NCBI GenBank assembly: GCA_021463195.1
Contig: JAJTXZ010000002.1
Location: 1-64,000, forward strand
Origin: Anaerolineae bacterium
GTDB lineage: Bacteria > Chloroflexota > Anaerolineae > UBA4142 > SHND01
DNA length: 64,000 bases
Direction: 5' to 3'
The position numbers and the translations under genes were made by a program. The notes under the pieces are model-generated. The model did no database searches. It saw only the letters and a program-made list of their open reading frames with translations, and was not told the DNA's origin. Every line of letters starts with the position of its first letter. Positions within the stretch are counted from its first letter, which is position 1. Below are positions 38,162 through 47,278 of the stretch, one piece after another.

Positions 38162-39006
38162 ACCGCGCGCTCTGGTTGTGCGGCGCGGTGATTTTTTCTT
38201 TGAGCTGCAGTCTTTCATTGAATGTTTCGGGCCCCGGCGATAATGCCACTCCAACCGTCGTGACGGACGCGGTGAATCTCGCTGTAGAGCGCACGCTCAC
38301 CGCGCTCGCGCGCGATAATCAAACCAATCCCGACAATCCGCAGCCAACGCTCAATGCGACTGAAATGGCGCAGCTCGTGCCGACTTTGGTGGCGCAGGCA
38401 TTGTTGACGATGCAACCGACCGATGCGCCGCCGACGGACACGCGCGTGCCGCCGCGCGCAACGCGTACGCCGATTCCCGCGACGGTAGAAATCATTGCGC
38501 CGACTGAAGCGCCATTGCCGACCGATACGCCATTGCCGACCGATACGCCTATTCCAACTGATACCCCGCTGCCGACGGCGACCTATACACCGACCCCGAC
38601 CAATACCTATACGCCGACGCGCATTCCGACACATTGTCCACAACAATTTTGCGTCATCATGCAGCGCTGCGAACCCGGCGAGAATACGCGCGCGGTCGGA
38701 ACGATTTACGAAAATGATAAACCGAAAAATGGAGTGCGCGTGCGCGTTTCGTACGCAATGGGCGGTCCGCCGGTGATTCCCGATTTTATTTCGGGGAACG
38801 ATCCCAACAACCCGAATCAAGCCGATCCGTTGCGTCCCGGCTATTATCAACTGGGGCTGCTTGAAGGCGCGGCGCTCGCGGGTAACTGGTGGGTCTTTAT
38901 CGTAGACGGCAGAAATCAAGTATTGTCCGAGGGCCGTTTTTTTAATACGCAGGAACAGATGACTGCGACCTCGTGTCAGGTAGGCATCACCGATTTCTAT
39001 CGTTGA
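38158..39006 (+). CDS. Pro/Thr-linker lipoprotein, paralogue 3
   Basis: 282 aa if it starts at CTG 38158, overlapping the previous stop by 4 nt; a nearby TTG is possible. Signal peptide LNRALWLCGAVIFSLSC, then the lipid-anchored Cys region. A linker of PLPTDTPLPTDTPIPT and TPTNTYTPT units precedes the domain CPQQFCVIMQRCEPGENTRA, DFISGNDPNNPNQADP and NWWVFIVDGRN. The domain is ~45% like paralogue 2 by eye. A hydrophilic ~80-residue segment with NATPTVVTDAVNLAVERTLT precedes the linker, which the others lack. Confidence 0.75.
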   Translation: MNRALWLCGAVIFSLSCSLSLNVSGPGDNATPTVVTDAVNLAVERTLTALARDNQTNPDNPQPTLNATEMAQLVPTLVAQALLTMQPTDAPPTDTRVPPRATRTPIPATVEIIAPTEAPLPTDTPLPTDTPIPTDTPLPTATYTPTPTNTYTPTRIPTHCPQQFCVIMQRCEPGENTRAVGTIYENDKPKNGVRVRVSYAMGGPPVIPDFISGNDPNNPNQADPLRPGYYQLGLLEGAALAGNWWVFIVDGRNQVLSEGRFFNTQEQMTATSCQVGITDFYR

Positions 39007-39009
39007 GTA

Positions 39010-39040
39010 GGCGCGCCTTGATTCAGCGCGCCGGATTTTT
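39010..39040 (+). terminator. Rho-independent terminator
   Basis: Stem GGCGCG/CGCGCC with an 11-nt loop, then ATTTTT, right after paralogue 3. A TATAAT at 39065 follows, so the last two lipoproteins have their own promoter. Confidence 0.7.
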
Positions 39041-39096
39041 AATGATGTCGCAATCGTGTGATAATATAATTTGTTCTGCGTAGAATAAATTTGTTC

Positions 39097-39603
39097 ATGC
39101 CAAACCATACGCGTTTTGTCTTTGGGTGCGTTCTTTTGACAATCGGATTATTGTTGGCGTGCCGCACCACTGAACTTTTGACCGGCGGCGCGCGTTCCGC
39201 GCGCGTGACGCCAACGCGAAAAACAAGCGTTTCGGCGGCGACGCAGGCGACCGAGGACCCGAATGCCGGTTTGGAATTTTTGCCCGAGGGAACGCCGCAT
39301 TGTGGTGTGGGCGATAATAGCGCGTCGGTGGTGCGTGGGCGCATTCTCGAAAATGGCGCGCCATTGGAAGGGCAGCGCGTGACCGCTTCCGCTGGCCCCG
39401 GCGCGGAACCTATCAGCGATGAACCCGCTGTCTCGAACGCGCAAGGTAATTATCAAGTTACGTTCGTGTGCGACAACAAAGCGTGCGATGGCGCGTTTTG
39501 GGTGTGGACGGTGGACGCCGAGATGCGCCAGACATCGCCATTCGTAAAATTTATTTTCGACAATCAATGTCGTCGCGGCGCGCTCGATTTTAATAAACGT
39601 TAA
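39097..39603 (+). CDS. Lipoprotein, paralogue 4 (short linker)
   Basis: 168 aa from ATG 39097 (a TTG six bases upstream is possible). Signal peptide with lipobox GLLLACRT. It has only a short linker, not the long Pro/Thr repeats of its relatives. The C-terminal domain HCGVGDNSASVVRGRILENG, QRVTASAGPGAEPISDEPAV, NYQVTFVCDNKACDGAFWVW and FVKFIFDNQCRRGALDF matches paralogue 5 throughout. The conserved Cys positions suggest one or two disulfides. Confidence 0.8.
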   Translation: MPNHTRFVFGCVLLTIGLLLACRTTELLTGGARSARVTPTRKTSVSAATQATEDPNAGLEFLPEGTPHCGVGDNSASVVRGRILENGAPLEGQRVTASAGPGAEPISDEPAVSNAQGNYQVTFVCDNKACDGAFWVWTVDAEMRQTSPFVKFIFDNQCRRGALDFNKR

Positions 39604-39604
39604 A

Positions 39605-40282
39605 ATGATTTCTATCTCGCATCGGCGCTCTTTGGCGCTGCTGATGATTGTCAGCGCGCTCTTTTTACTTGCGTGTCGGACCGCCAATCTCTTGGGGGGC
39701 GCGGAACCGACGATAACGCGCGCGCACACCACGCGCGCCGCGCAGCGTCCAACCTTTACGCCCATTCCTTTGGCGACTCAAACGCCGCCGCCCACCGAAA
39801 CGCCCGAACCCACCGAAGCGCCGCCGCCCACCGACGAGCCGACCGAACCGCCGCCGACTAAACGTCCGCCGACCAAACGTCCGCCGACCGCTGTGCCGCC
39901 AACTCAACCGCCGCCGCCGCCGACCGCGCAACCGAGTCCGACAGTATTTTTTATGTGGACCACCGCGGGCAATGCGTCATGTGATGGCGGCTCGGATACG
40001 GAATCTTCAGTCTCGGGTAAAATCACCGCCAACAATAAAGGCGCTGTTGGGCAACGTGTGCAAGCCTCGTCAGGCGCGGGCGGGTCGCCCATTAGCGATA
40101 ATCCGGCGGAATCGAACAAGGATGGCAATTATAAAGTCACGTTCATTTGCGGGAATAAAGCGTGCAATGGCGATTTTTGGATTTGGATGGTGGATCCAAA
40201 CGGACGGCAAATTTCACCGTTTGTGAAATTTCATTTTGACGGGGGCTGTCGCAAAGGGACGCAGAATTTTCAAAAGCGCTAG
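39605..40282 (+). CDS. Pro/Thr-linker lipoprotein, paralogue 5
   Basis: 225 aa; ATG one base after the previous TAA, so they are coupled. Lipobox LFLLACRT. A linker of PPPTETPEPTEAPPPTDEPT and TKRPPTKRPP units leads to the same domain as paralogue 4 (AGNASCDGGSDTESSVSGKI, SSGAGGSPISDNPAESNKDG, VTFICGNKACNGDFWIW, FVKFHFDGGCRKGTQNF). Function unknown; likely a cell-surface protein of a monoderm-like or simple envelope. Confidence 0.8.
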   Translation: MISISHRRSLALLMIVSALFLLACRTANLLGGAEPTITRAHTTRAAQRPTFTPIPLATQTPPPTETPEPTEAPPPTDEPTEPPPTKRPPTKRPPTAVPPTQPPPPPTAQPSPTVFFMWTTAGNASCDGGSDTESSVSGKITANNKGAVGQRVQASSGAGGSPISDNPAESNKDGNYKVTFICGNKACNGDFWIWMVDPNGRQISPFVKFHFDGGCRKGTQNFQKR

Positions 40283-40336
40283 AAAGGCCAGTCTGAATTC
40301 GCCGCGCGCAATATTCCGCGTCCATTGCCGCATGTG

Positions 40337-40858
40337 ATGAAAATAGCCATTGGTTCGACCAATCCCACCAAAACGCGCGCCGTTGAAAATACGCTGCGCG
40401 TTTTATATGCCGATTTGGAAATTGTCACGCTGGATGTTTTTTCCGGCGTTGCCGCGCAACCCATTGGCGACCCGGAGACGCGACGCGGCGCAGCGAATCG
40501 CGCGCGCGCCGCGTTGGAATTGACAAATGCTGAATGGGGTTTCGGTTTAGAGGGCGGCATCATCGAAACCGAGTTTGGCGTAATGACGAATGCGTGGTGC
40601 GTGATTATGGCGCGGGATGGACGCGTCAGCGTCGGCGGCTCGGCGAATATGCTGCTGCCGCAAACGATTGCGCAGCGGGTCTTGCGCGATGGGCGCGAAT
40701 TGGGCGAAGCGATGGACGAGTACGCGCAAACGCAAGATGTAAAACGCGGGCAAGGCGCGATTGGCATTTTGACGCGCGGCTTGTTGAATCGGCAAGGCGC
40801 GTATGAGTATATTGTCAAACTCGCGCTGGCGCGTTTTATGTGGGAGGATAAAACATGA
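40337..40858 (+). CDS. Inosine/xanthosine triphosphatase (DUF84, YjjX-like)
   Basis: 173 aa from ATG 40337 (KIAIGSTNPTKTRAVENTLR). House-cleaning NTPase that removes non-canonical purine nucleotides. Family motifs: GSTNPTKTRAVE, ETRRGAANRARAALE, FGLEGGI, MTNAWCVIMARDG. The spacing of GLEGG and the RRGAxNRA block agrees with YjjX/DUF84 (usually ~170-180 aa). A TTG 12 bases upstream is an alternative start. Its end runs directly into a promoterless 100-bp gap. Confidence 0.88.
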   Translation: MKIAIGSTNPTKTRAVENTLRVLYADLEIVTLDVFSGVAAQPIGDPETRRGAANRARAALELTNAEWGFGLEGGIIETEFGVMTNAWCVIMARDGRVSVGGSANMLLPQTIAQRVLRDGRELGEAMDEYAQTQDVKRGQGAIGILTRGLLNRQGAYEYIVKLALARFMWEDKT

Positions 40859-40960
40859 GCAAGGTCAGGCGTATTGAAAATAACGCGTTGCCGCGTGCGC
40901 GCAGCTCATGTTTTGGGAAACTCGAAAGATTTTTTACGCTAGACCAAATAAGAATCTGCT

Positions 40961-41422
40961 CTAATTTGCGGTCAATTCTTTGACAACCTCGTTCACCAAT
41001 TTTCCGTCGGCGCGCCCGCGTGTACGCGCGGCAGCTTCCTTCATGACTTTGGGAAATTCGCGCGTCCCTAATTCGTCTATCACTTGCTGCGCGACCGCGC
41101 GAATTTCTTGACGCGTCATTGGCGGCGGCATGTATTTACTCAACGCTTCCAATTCCGCTTGTTCGTTTGCCGCGAGATCGGGACGATTGCCGCGTGTGTA
41201 CAGCTCGATCGCTTCGCGCCGTTGTTTGATTTGATTTTCCACCACGCGCAGCAGGTCGTTCTCGCTCACCGGTTCGTTGTAATCGGGATTTTTCGCGTCG
41301 GTGCGGGTATATTCTAATTGCGTAATCGCCGCTTTGAGCATTCGAATCGCGCTCAGGCGTGTCGCCTCTTTATTGCGCAGCGCCTCTTTCAAGTCGGCGT
41401 TCAGTTGTTCTACGAGTCCCAT
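40961..41422 (-). CDS. GatB/YqeY-domain protein
   Basis: 153 aa from ATG 41422 (MGLVEQLNADLKEALRNKEA). The longer frame upstream runs through CTCCAAT repeats. YqeY domain: LSAIRMLKAAITQLEYTRTD, VENQIKQRREAIELYTRGNR, EQAELEALSKYMPPPMTRQE and FPKVMKEAAARTRGRADGKL. The domain resembles the tail of the GatB amidotransferase subunit and is thought to bind tRNA; the role of stand-alone YqeY proteins is not settled. Confidence 0.9.
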   Translation of the reverse strand: MGLVEQLNADLKEALRNKEATRLSAIRMLKAAITQLEYTRTDAKNPDYNEPVSENDLLRVVENQIKQRREAIELYTRGNRPDLAANEQAELEALSKYMPPPMTRQEIRAVAQQVIDELGTREFPKVMKEAAARTRGRADGKLVNEVVKELTAN

Positions 41423-41458
41423 ATTTTCAAGAGATTCGAAAATAAAGTTTGCGGCTCC

Positions 41459-41483
41459 ACTTTCCAATCTCCAATCTCCAATC
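41459..41483. repeat. CTCCAAT heptamer array
   Basis: ACTTTCCAATCTCCAATCTCC, about three units, just upstream of YqeY and downstream of the quinone reductase. Same family as in the acetyltransferase island 25-30 kb away. Confidence 0.7.
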
Positions 41484-41498
41484 TTCCAGCTCCGCGTG

Positions 41499-42467
41499 CT
41501 ACGGGATGAGTAATATTTTGCCCATCGCGGCGCGGCTGGCGAGATAACGATGCGCGTCCGCCGCGTCGCGCAAAGAAAATTGTTTGTCAATTCGCACGCG
41601 TAATTTTCCTTCCGCCATCCATTGAAATAAATCGTTCGCGCGCGCCGCGTATTCCGCGCGGGTCGCGATGTAATGTCCAAGCGTCGGGCGCGTGAGATAC
41701 AATGAACCTTTGTTCATCAAGAGCAGCGGGTCAATCGGCGGGACCGCGCCCGAAGCGTTGCCCCATAATACTAACATGCCGCGCGGCGCGAGACAATTTA
41801 GACTGCCCTGCCAAGTATCCTTGCCGACGGAATCATAGACGACGGGCAATCCTTGGCCGGCGGTGATTCGCCGCGTTTCTGCCACAAAATCTGTTTGCGA
41901 ATATAGGATCACTTCATCGCAACCGGCTGCGCGTGCGACGCGCGCTTTTTCCTCCGTCGAAACGGTGCCGATGACGCGCGCGCCGCGAATTTTCGCGACT
42001 TGGACGGCTAGTTGTCCCGCGCCACCCGCCGCCGCGTGAATCAGACACCATTCATTGGGCTTGAGCGGATATGTGTTGAAACATAAATAATGCGCGGTGA
42101 GACCTTGCAACAACGCCGCCGCCGCGTCTTTGAATGAAACCGCGTCGGGAACGCGCACGATGCGCTGCGCGGACACTAGCGCGTATTCCGCGTACGATGG
42201 CGCGTCCAAGACAAACGCGACGCGTTCGCCAATTTTAGCGTCAGTTACATTTGCGCCCACCGCGTCAATCACGCCCGCGCCTTCGCGCCCAAGAATCGCG
42301 GGCAGCGGCAGCGGATACAAACCCACGCGATGATAAACGTCAATGTAATTGATGCCAATCGCGTTCAATTTCACGCGCACCTGATTCTCGCCGGGCGCAG
42401 GCGTGTCAATCTCGTCATAACGTAAAACGTCGGGTTCGCCAGTTTCGTGAATGCGTACTGCGCGCAT
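41499..42467 (-). CDS. NADPH:quinone reductase-like zinc-independent oxidoreductase
   Basis: 322 aa, medium-chain dehydrogenase/reductase family. GroES-like N-terminal domain (MRAVRIHETGEPDVLRYDEI, NAIGINYIDVYHRVGLY, ILGREGAGVIDAVG), then the Rossmann fold with HAAAGGAGQLAVQVAKIRGA as nucleotide-binding loop, and GCDEVILYSQ. The zinc-ligand cysteines of alcohol dehydrogenases are absent, as in QOR. Start ATG 42467 has GAGGAG upstream. Single gene; cofactor NADPH is the family default. Confidence 0.9.
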   Translation of the reverse strand: MRAVRIHETGEPDVLRYDEIDTPAPGENQVRVKLNAIGINYIDVYHRVGLYPLPLPAILGREGAGVIDAVGANVTDAKIGERVAFVLDAPSYAEYALVSAQRIVRVPDAVSFKDAAAALLQGLTAHYLCFNTYPLKPNEWCLIHAAAGGAGQLAVQVAKIRGARVIGTVSTEEKARVARAAGCDEVILYSQTDFVAETRRITAGQGLPVVYDSVGKDTWQGSLNCLAPRGMLVLWGNASGAVPPIDPLLLMNKGSLYLTRPTLGHYIATRAEYAARANDLFQWMAEGKLRVRIDKQFSLRDAADAHRYLASRAAMGKILLIP

Positions 42468-42490
42468 GATTTCTCCTCTTGCAAATGCGC

Positions 42491-42509
42491 GACAAATTTT
42501 AAATTTGTC
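42491..42509. repeat. Palindrome related to the 6929 inverted repeat
   Basis: 19-bp perfect palindrome GACAAATTT-T-AAATTTGTC, followed by GTATC as at 6977. It lies upstream of the quinone reductase and downstream of the MFS gene. Confidence 0.6.
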
Positions 42510-42585
42510 GTATCCGCTTTTATTTTTATTCGCTGCGGACGGGCGATTGAAAATGGAATGTGGCGAGCGATTTTTATTGTTCGCT

Positions 42586-43923
42586 TTAGCGCACCTTGCG
42601 AATTCGTCGCACCAAGACCGTGCCTAAAATGAAATAGAGTGTCGCTAGCGCAAAGATAACGGTATAGCCAAAAGTCGGCGGCACGCGGCCGGTCTCGGCG
42701 CCGACGCGATTAAAGTAATCGAGCAGCACGCCCGCAATCGGCACTGCAATCACTTGGGGCAGCGTCATGGCGATATGCCATACGCCCATATCTTTGGCGT
42801 AATCATCTTCCGACGGCAAAACTTGGCTCGCCATTGCCCAATCCACCGATTGATACGCGCCATAACCGATGCCAAAAATCAGGCCGAGCGTTGCCGCGAA
42901 CGTAAAACTGGGCGCGTAGAGCACAAAAATAATTGGCACAAACGCTTGAAAGGCGCTCGAAATGTACACCATCAATTTGCGCCCGTACTTGTCCGAAAGA
43001 ATGCCGGCGGTGATGGAGCTTGGCAGCGCGCCCACTAAAAAGAGAATTAAAAAGACGCTGGTCGCCTCAATCGCGTTGGACGCGGTAAAGCGATTGAGAA
43101 AATTAAATTCTTTGATAACGTCGTTCATATAATATTGCAAAAATTGTTGGACAGTGAATGTGCCCATGACCATGAGAAAGCGCGTCATAAAGACCCAGCG
43201 AAAATCGTGGTCGCGCAGCGGCGAAAATAAATGACGCGCAAAATGTCCGAAATCAAATGGCGGCGGTTGTTTGGTCACTGGAGGTTCGCGCGTAAAGAGG
43301 ATAGTGCCGAGCGTGGTTAAAATCAAAATCGCCGCGACGAACCAATACAAAGCTGTGAGATCGGTGACGCCGCCGCGGGTAAATAAAAATGGCGCGAGCG
43401 CGCCGACGAATGTGCCCAAGATATTCATCAAGCCGTACCAACCCGACGCGCTGCCGCGTTGTTCCGCTGGCACAAGGTCGGGAATCAACGCCGAATAGGG
43501 CGCCGTGGCGACATTATTCCAAAACTCGACCCACATGAACGCGAAAATATATAAAGGCAGCGTGGACAAATCATTTGCGCGCGGCACGTACGCCAGCGCA
43601 AACAAGCCGATGACATTCAGCGTTGTGCCGAGCGCCATCCACGGATGCCGTCTGCCAAAACGCGTAATGATGCGGTCACTCAACGCGCCAAAAACGGGCG
43701 CGACAATCATTGAAACAAACGCGCCAAAGCCCAACACGATCCCGAGCGTTTGGCCCTTGACCGCGCCGCCGCCAATCAATTCGGCTTGCGCGGGCAAAGT
43801 GGTAATTAAAATAATCGTCCAATGCACGCCGTTGCCGAACCAATAGAGCGAGAGCATCGCTTGGCGAAAGGTGGAAAGACGCGGTCGTTCGGCGGTTGCG
43901 GTATATAGAGCCATCGGCGGCAA
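42586..43923 (-). CDS. MFS transporter (sugar-type, GPH-like)
   Basis: 445 aa, 12 predicted helices. N-terminal half: MLSLYWFGNGVHWTIILITT, FGAFVSMIVAPVFGALSDRI, TRFGRRHPWMALGTTLNVIG. The motif GALSDRITRFGRRHPW is typical of the sugar (glycoside) branch, with D/R-rich loop 2-3. Second half: GILSDKYGRKLMVYIS, a further RxGRR-type motif. Substrate not predictable. Followed closely by mogA on the same strand. Confidence 0.87.
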   Translation of the reverse strand: MPPMALYTATAERPRLSTFRQAMLSLYWFGNGVHWTIILITTLPAQAELIGGGAVKGQTLGIVLGFGAFVSMIVAPVFGALSDRIITRFGRRHPWMALGTTLNVIGLFALAYVPRANDLSTLPLYIFAFMWVEFWNNVATAPYSALIPDLVPAEQRGSASGWYGLMNILGTFVGALAPFLFTRGGVTDLTALYWFVAAILILTTLGTILFTREPPVTKQPPPFDFGHFARHLFSPLRDHDFRWVFMTRFLMVMGTFTVQQFLQYYMNDVIKEFNFLNRFTASNAIEATSVFLILFLVGALPSSITAGILSDKYGRKLMVYISSAFQAFVPIIFVLYAPSFTFAATLGLIFGIGYGAYQSVDWAMASQVLPSEDDYAKDMGVWHIAMTLPQVIAVPIAGVLLDYFNRVGAETGRVPPTFGYTVIFALATLYFILGTVLVRRIRKVR

Positions 43924-43966
43924 TAGCGATTAGGGGATAACGGACTGGAAATAAAAAATCAAAAAC

Positions 43967-44512
43967 TTAATCCTGCATGTTTCGTTCTTGCAGTTCGCGT
44001 TCGGCGGTGTCAAGCGGATGTTCCAACGCGTGCGAAGCGTCGCCTTGGCCGCGCAGCAACTCCAACGCGTGCGGGAGCGCGGGCAGAATCGCGAGCAAAT
44101 TTTCGCGCGCGGCTTTGGGGCTGCCGGGCAAATTGACAATCAGCGTTTGTCCACGAATGCCGGCGACGGCGCGCGATAACATCGCGTGCGGCGTCTTTTG
44201 CAGACTCGCCGCGAGCATCGCGTAAATAATGCCCGGCGCCTCGCGTTCCAACGTCGCGCGCGTGGCTTCGGGCGTCACATCGCGCGGCGCAAAACCAGTG
44301 CCGCCGGTTGTCAAAATCAAATCCATGTGCGCGTCGTCGCACCATTTTTCCAACGCGCGCTTGATTTCCATGAAATCATCGGGCGCAATATGATACAAGT
44401 CATGCAGCTGTTGAAAATGTTCTTGGACCAATTCAATCAACGCGGGACCTGATTCGTCTTCGTACACGCCTTGATAGGCGCGGTCGGAAATTGTCAAAAT
44501 GCCAATACGCAT
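43967..44512 (-). CDS. mogA: Molybdopterin adenylyltransferase MogA
   Basis: 181 aa. Activates molybdopterin by adenylation for molybdenum insertion. MoaB/MogA motifs: GILTISDRAYQGVYEDESGP, LILTTGGTGFAPRDVTPEAT, NLPGSPKAARENLLAILPAL. It ends 43 bp before the MFS start and overlaps nothing. The genes for other molybdopterin steps are not in the window. Confidence 0.92.
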   Translation of the reverse strand: MRIGILTISDRAYQGVYEDESGPALIELVQEHFQQLHDLYHIAPDDFMEIKRALEKWCDDAHMDLILTTGGTGFAPRDVTPEATRATLEREAPGIIYAMLAASLQKTPHAMLSRAVAGIRGQTLIVNLPGSPKAARENLLAILPALPHALELLRGQGDASHALEHPLDTAERELQERNMQD

Positions 44513-44521
44513 GTTAGTTGG

Positions 44522-45646
44522 TTACTTGATAGGATACCCGTGCCGTTTCATAATTTCCATTGTCTCTTGAATGGGCAGCGCATGGATGATACGATTATCG
44601 CGTCCGCGCATTGTTTCGGCTTTGAACAAGGAATTGAGTACCGCTTCTTCGGTCGCTTCGACCACTGCCTCGAACAATTTGTTAATGACCGCCGAATCTT
44701 CGACGACTTGGGGCAGCTGCAGCGTGGGCATGGTGGAATGATGCGGACGATTGCGCGTGGTGGAAAAGCAAATGGCAAAATCGCCGCTCGTGTTGCCGCC
44801 TTGCGTGCCGGTGCGCGCGAGGCCAAAAGTCACGCGCATGCCCAACCGTTTTAATTGGCGCGAAGACATGGGGGCGTCGGTGGCAATGACGACAATGACG
44901 CTGCCTTGCGATTCGCGTTGGATGCGTTCATCGTAATCCGTCAGCGCGCGCCCGACTGGCACACCGTCAATACGCAGTTTCGCGCGCGAACCGAAATTTG
45001 TTTGCGCCAGCGCGCCGACGACAAAACCGCCCGCGTCCGGCGGCAAGACGCGCGAAGCTGTGCCGATGCCGCCTTTAAAATCGTAACAAATCATGCCGGT
45101 GCCACCGCCCACCGCGCCTTCGGTGACGATGCCGTCGCGCGCGCTGGCAATGGCTTCAAAGACATGTTCGCGCCGCACGTGGCGTCCACGCGCGTCGTTC
45201 AAATAGCTGTCGCTGGTTTCGGCGACGATGGGCGAAATGCCCCATGTCGTCACGCTCATATCGTTAGAATGTTCAAATGCCCAATCAATCACCGCGTCGG
45301 CGACGCGCGGCACATTCATCGTGTTGGTGAGCATAATGGGGCCTTCCATCACGCCCATCTCGTCAATCTGTTGGGTGTTGGTGACTTCGCCAAAGCCATT
45401 GATGCGGACGACGGCGCCCGTGATTTTTTCTAAAAACAAATCGCCGGGATGCGGAATGATTGCGGTGACGCCGGTGCGAATCGGACCTTGGCTAGGCATT
45501 AACGCGCCGTTGCCTTGAATGATGGTGCTGTGTCCAACGCGCACGCCCGGCACATCGGTGATAGCATTATACGCGCCGGGCGGTAATACGCCGATGACGA
45601 TGCCCAGATCGCGCGCGCGGGGACGATTGCCAAATCCGTTATTCAT
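44522..45646 (-). CDS. P1 family peptidase (DmpA/BapA-like)
   Basis: 374 aa. Self-processing N-terminal-nucleophile peptidase family. Motifs: ITDVPGVRVGHSTIIQGNG, TEGAVGGGTGMICYDFKGG, and the processing site GSVIVVIATDAPMSSRQLKR, where the Ser after Gly becomes the new N-terminus and nucleophile. The C-terminal part has FGLARTGTQGGNTSGDFAIC. Such enzymes release N-terminal residues from peptides, amides or beta-peptides. Directly upstream of mogA (9 bp gap), possibly cotranscribed. Confidence 0.93.
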   Translation of the reverse strand: MNNGFGNRPRARDLGIVIGVLPPGAYNAITDVPGVRVGHSTIIQGNGALMPSQGPIRTGVTAIIPHPGDLFLEKITGAVVRINGFGEVTNTQQIDEMGVMEGPIMLTNTMNVPRVADAVIDWAFEHSNDMSVTTWGISPIVAETSDSYLNDARGRHVRREHVFEAIASARDGIVTEGAVGGGTGMICYDFKGGIGTASRVLPPDAGGFVVGALAQTNFGSRAKLRIDGVPVGRALTDYDERIQRESQGSVIVVIATDAPMSSRQLKRLGMRVTFGLARTGTQGGNTSGDFAICFSTTRNRPHHSTMPTLQLPQVVEDSAVINKLFEAVVEATEEAVLNSLFKAETMRGRDNRIIHALPIQETMEIMKRHGYPIK

Positions 45647-45693
45647 GGGTAAAGATGATAGCGGCGCAGCGCGGCATTGTCAATGGGGGGTTA

Positions 45694-45787
45694 CTGGTGA
45701 TTACCTGGATTTCCAGACCCTAAGGGTTTTCGAAAACCCTTTGGGTCTGGAAATCCGCTATGTTTTCGAGATGTGGATAATCACCAG
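45694..45787. repeat. Palindromic intergenic element, copy 2
   Basis: Ends CTGGTGATTACC and GGATAATCACCAG, core GGGTTTTCGAAAACCC inside a ~37-bp palindrome (AGACCCTAAGGG.../...CCCTTTGGGTCT). The right part has an extra ~18 bp compared with copy 1. It lies between two minus-strand genes. Confidence 0.8.
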
Positions 45788-45843
45788 CCAAGTGAATTGG
45801 CGGAATAAGATTTTTCAAACGCTTGCGTCAAAGCAAGCCCGCG

Positions 45844-47178
45844 CTAGTACACCACCAACGCCATATTATTGAAATAGCCCGATGTGCGCTGATGATTTGC
45901 CCAACTGGTAAAGCGCACGCTGCCGTCGTATGGGTCATGGTAGGTGATGCCTTGCGCGTTGGCGGCGACAATTAAAACGGCGTGTTCGTAGGGTGTCAAA
46001 CGAACTTGGTCGCCGTTAGCGAGAGTGAGCTCGCGCGGCGTTTGGTACGATTCGCGCCACGTCGTCCACCAAATCACCGGACGCCCTTGCCGCAGATTTT
46101 CGAGGATGCTTGCTTTGAAGTTTTCGTACGGTTGTCCGTAATAGACCGTTGACGCGCGCCCCAATTTAGTCAACCCCTTTTTTAACCCTTGCGCGTACGT
46201 GCCGTAATGGGTCAAACCGCCATACAATTCAAAATTAGTTTTGCCGCGAATTCCCTCGAATGGATTTTCGCTAAACTCCATCGCGGCGACGATTTGATTT
46301 TCCGAGAGCGCGCCCCCAGTCGCCATCGCGGCTGCCGCTTCTTCGCACGTCAAAGTTTGTTGCTGCCGATACAACGGCACGCCCGAAATTTTCAACGCGC
46401 TGGCATCGCTCAAGAGCGCATTGTTAGCGGATGGCGCGTCTGCGTTAACCGGCGGCGCATTCGTCGTCGCGCCCGGAATCGTCAAACGCTGTCCGACATA
46501 GACAAAATAGGTTGGCAAAGTATTGGCAATCGTGATCGCCTGAATCGTCACGCCATGCCGAACCGCAATGCGGAATAGGGTATCGCCGGGCTGGACAATG
46601 TACGAGACAGCGGTGGTGTTGACGGGCGCGACGCTGGCGTTGGGTGACGCGCCGTTTGAGCTGGCGGACGCGTTATTTTGCGGCAATGCTTGCGCCGGCG
46701 GATTATTTGGCGGCGCGGCGGACGCGTTCGTTGGATTGTTTGTAGAAGGGGCTGAGTTTGGCGCCGCGGCGGCGGGAATTTTTATCGTCCAACCGGTGTA
46801 CAAAAAACCGTTCGGTGGAATGTCATTCGCGTCAGCAATGGCTTGCGCTGAAATGCCGAATTGGCGCGCGACGGAATATAACGTATCGCCTGCGCGGACG
46901 AGATAACTTTTGCCCGGCGTAATTTGGCTTGGCGTGTCGGGCGCGTTGGGCGCGGCGGCGCTGTCGCTGGGGATGACCAAACGTTGTCCCGCGTACACCC
47001 AACTTGATAAGGTTAGCCCATTCGCGTTGGCGAGCGTTTGCGGCGCGACGTCGTACTTGCGCGCGATAGAGAACAGCGTTTCGCCGTACGCGACCAGATG
47101 CGAGGGCGAATCCGCGCGCGCGGTCAATGGCAATGTCGCGCTTACGAGCCATAGCAATAGCAAGCTCAATCGTTTCAT
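45844..47178 (-). CDS. Secreted LysM and C39-like peptidase protein
   Basis: 444 aa. Signal peptide MKRLSLLLLWLVSATLPLTA. Three LysM repeats at ~25-70, ~88-130 and ~190-235 (VAYGETLFSIARKYDVAPQT, VRAGDTLYSVARQFGISAQA, VQPGDTLFRIAVRHGVTIQA). Ala/Pro/Asn linkers separate them. The C-terminal ~200 residues form a papain-like/C39 domain: Cys in QTLTCEEAAAAMATGG, the loop FEGIRGKTNFELYGGLTHYG, His in PYEHAVLIVAAN and Asp in YHDPYDGSVRF. It probably binds peptidoglycan and cuts peptides outside the cell. Confidence 0.88.
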   Translation of the reverse strand: MKRLSLLLLWLVSATLPLTARADSPSHLVAYGETLFSIARKYDVAPQTLANANGLTLSSWVYAGQRLVIPSDSAAAPNAPDTPSQITPGKSYLVRAGDTLYSVARQFGISAQAIADANDIPPNGFLYTGWTIKIPAAAAPNSAPSTNNPTNASAAPPNNPPAQALPQNNASASSNGASPNASVAPVNTTAVSYIVQPGDTLFRIAVRHGVTIQAITIANTLPTYFVYVGQRLTIPGATTNAPPVNADAPSANNALLSDASALKISGVPLYRQQQTLTCEEAAAAMATGGALSENQIVAAMEFSENPFEGIRGKTNFELYGGLTHYGTYAQGLKKGLTKLGRASTVYYGQPYENFKASILENLRQGRPVIWWTTWRESYQTPRELTLANGDQVRLTPYEHAVLIVAANAQGITYHDPYDGSVRFTSWANHQRTSGYFNNMALVVY

Positions 47179-47278
47179 GGATGACGCTATTGTATCAAAA
47201 AAGCGCGCCGCGCGCGAGTTTGAAAAAAAAAGCGAACGGGAAATTTTCCGTTCGCTTTTGGCTATCGCGTTGTCCGAG

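Noticed and set aside
40859-40960. Small RNA or riboswitch after the DUF84 gene
   Set aside because: Some GC-rich pairing but no clear stem-loop with T-run and no known motif.
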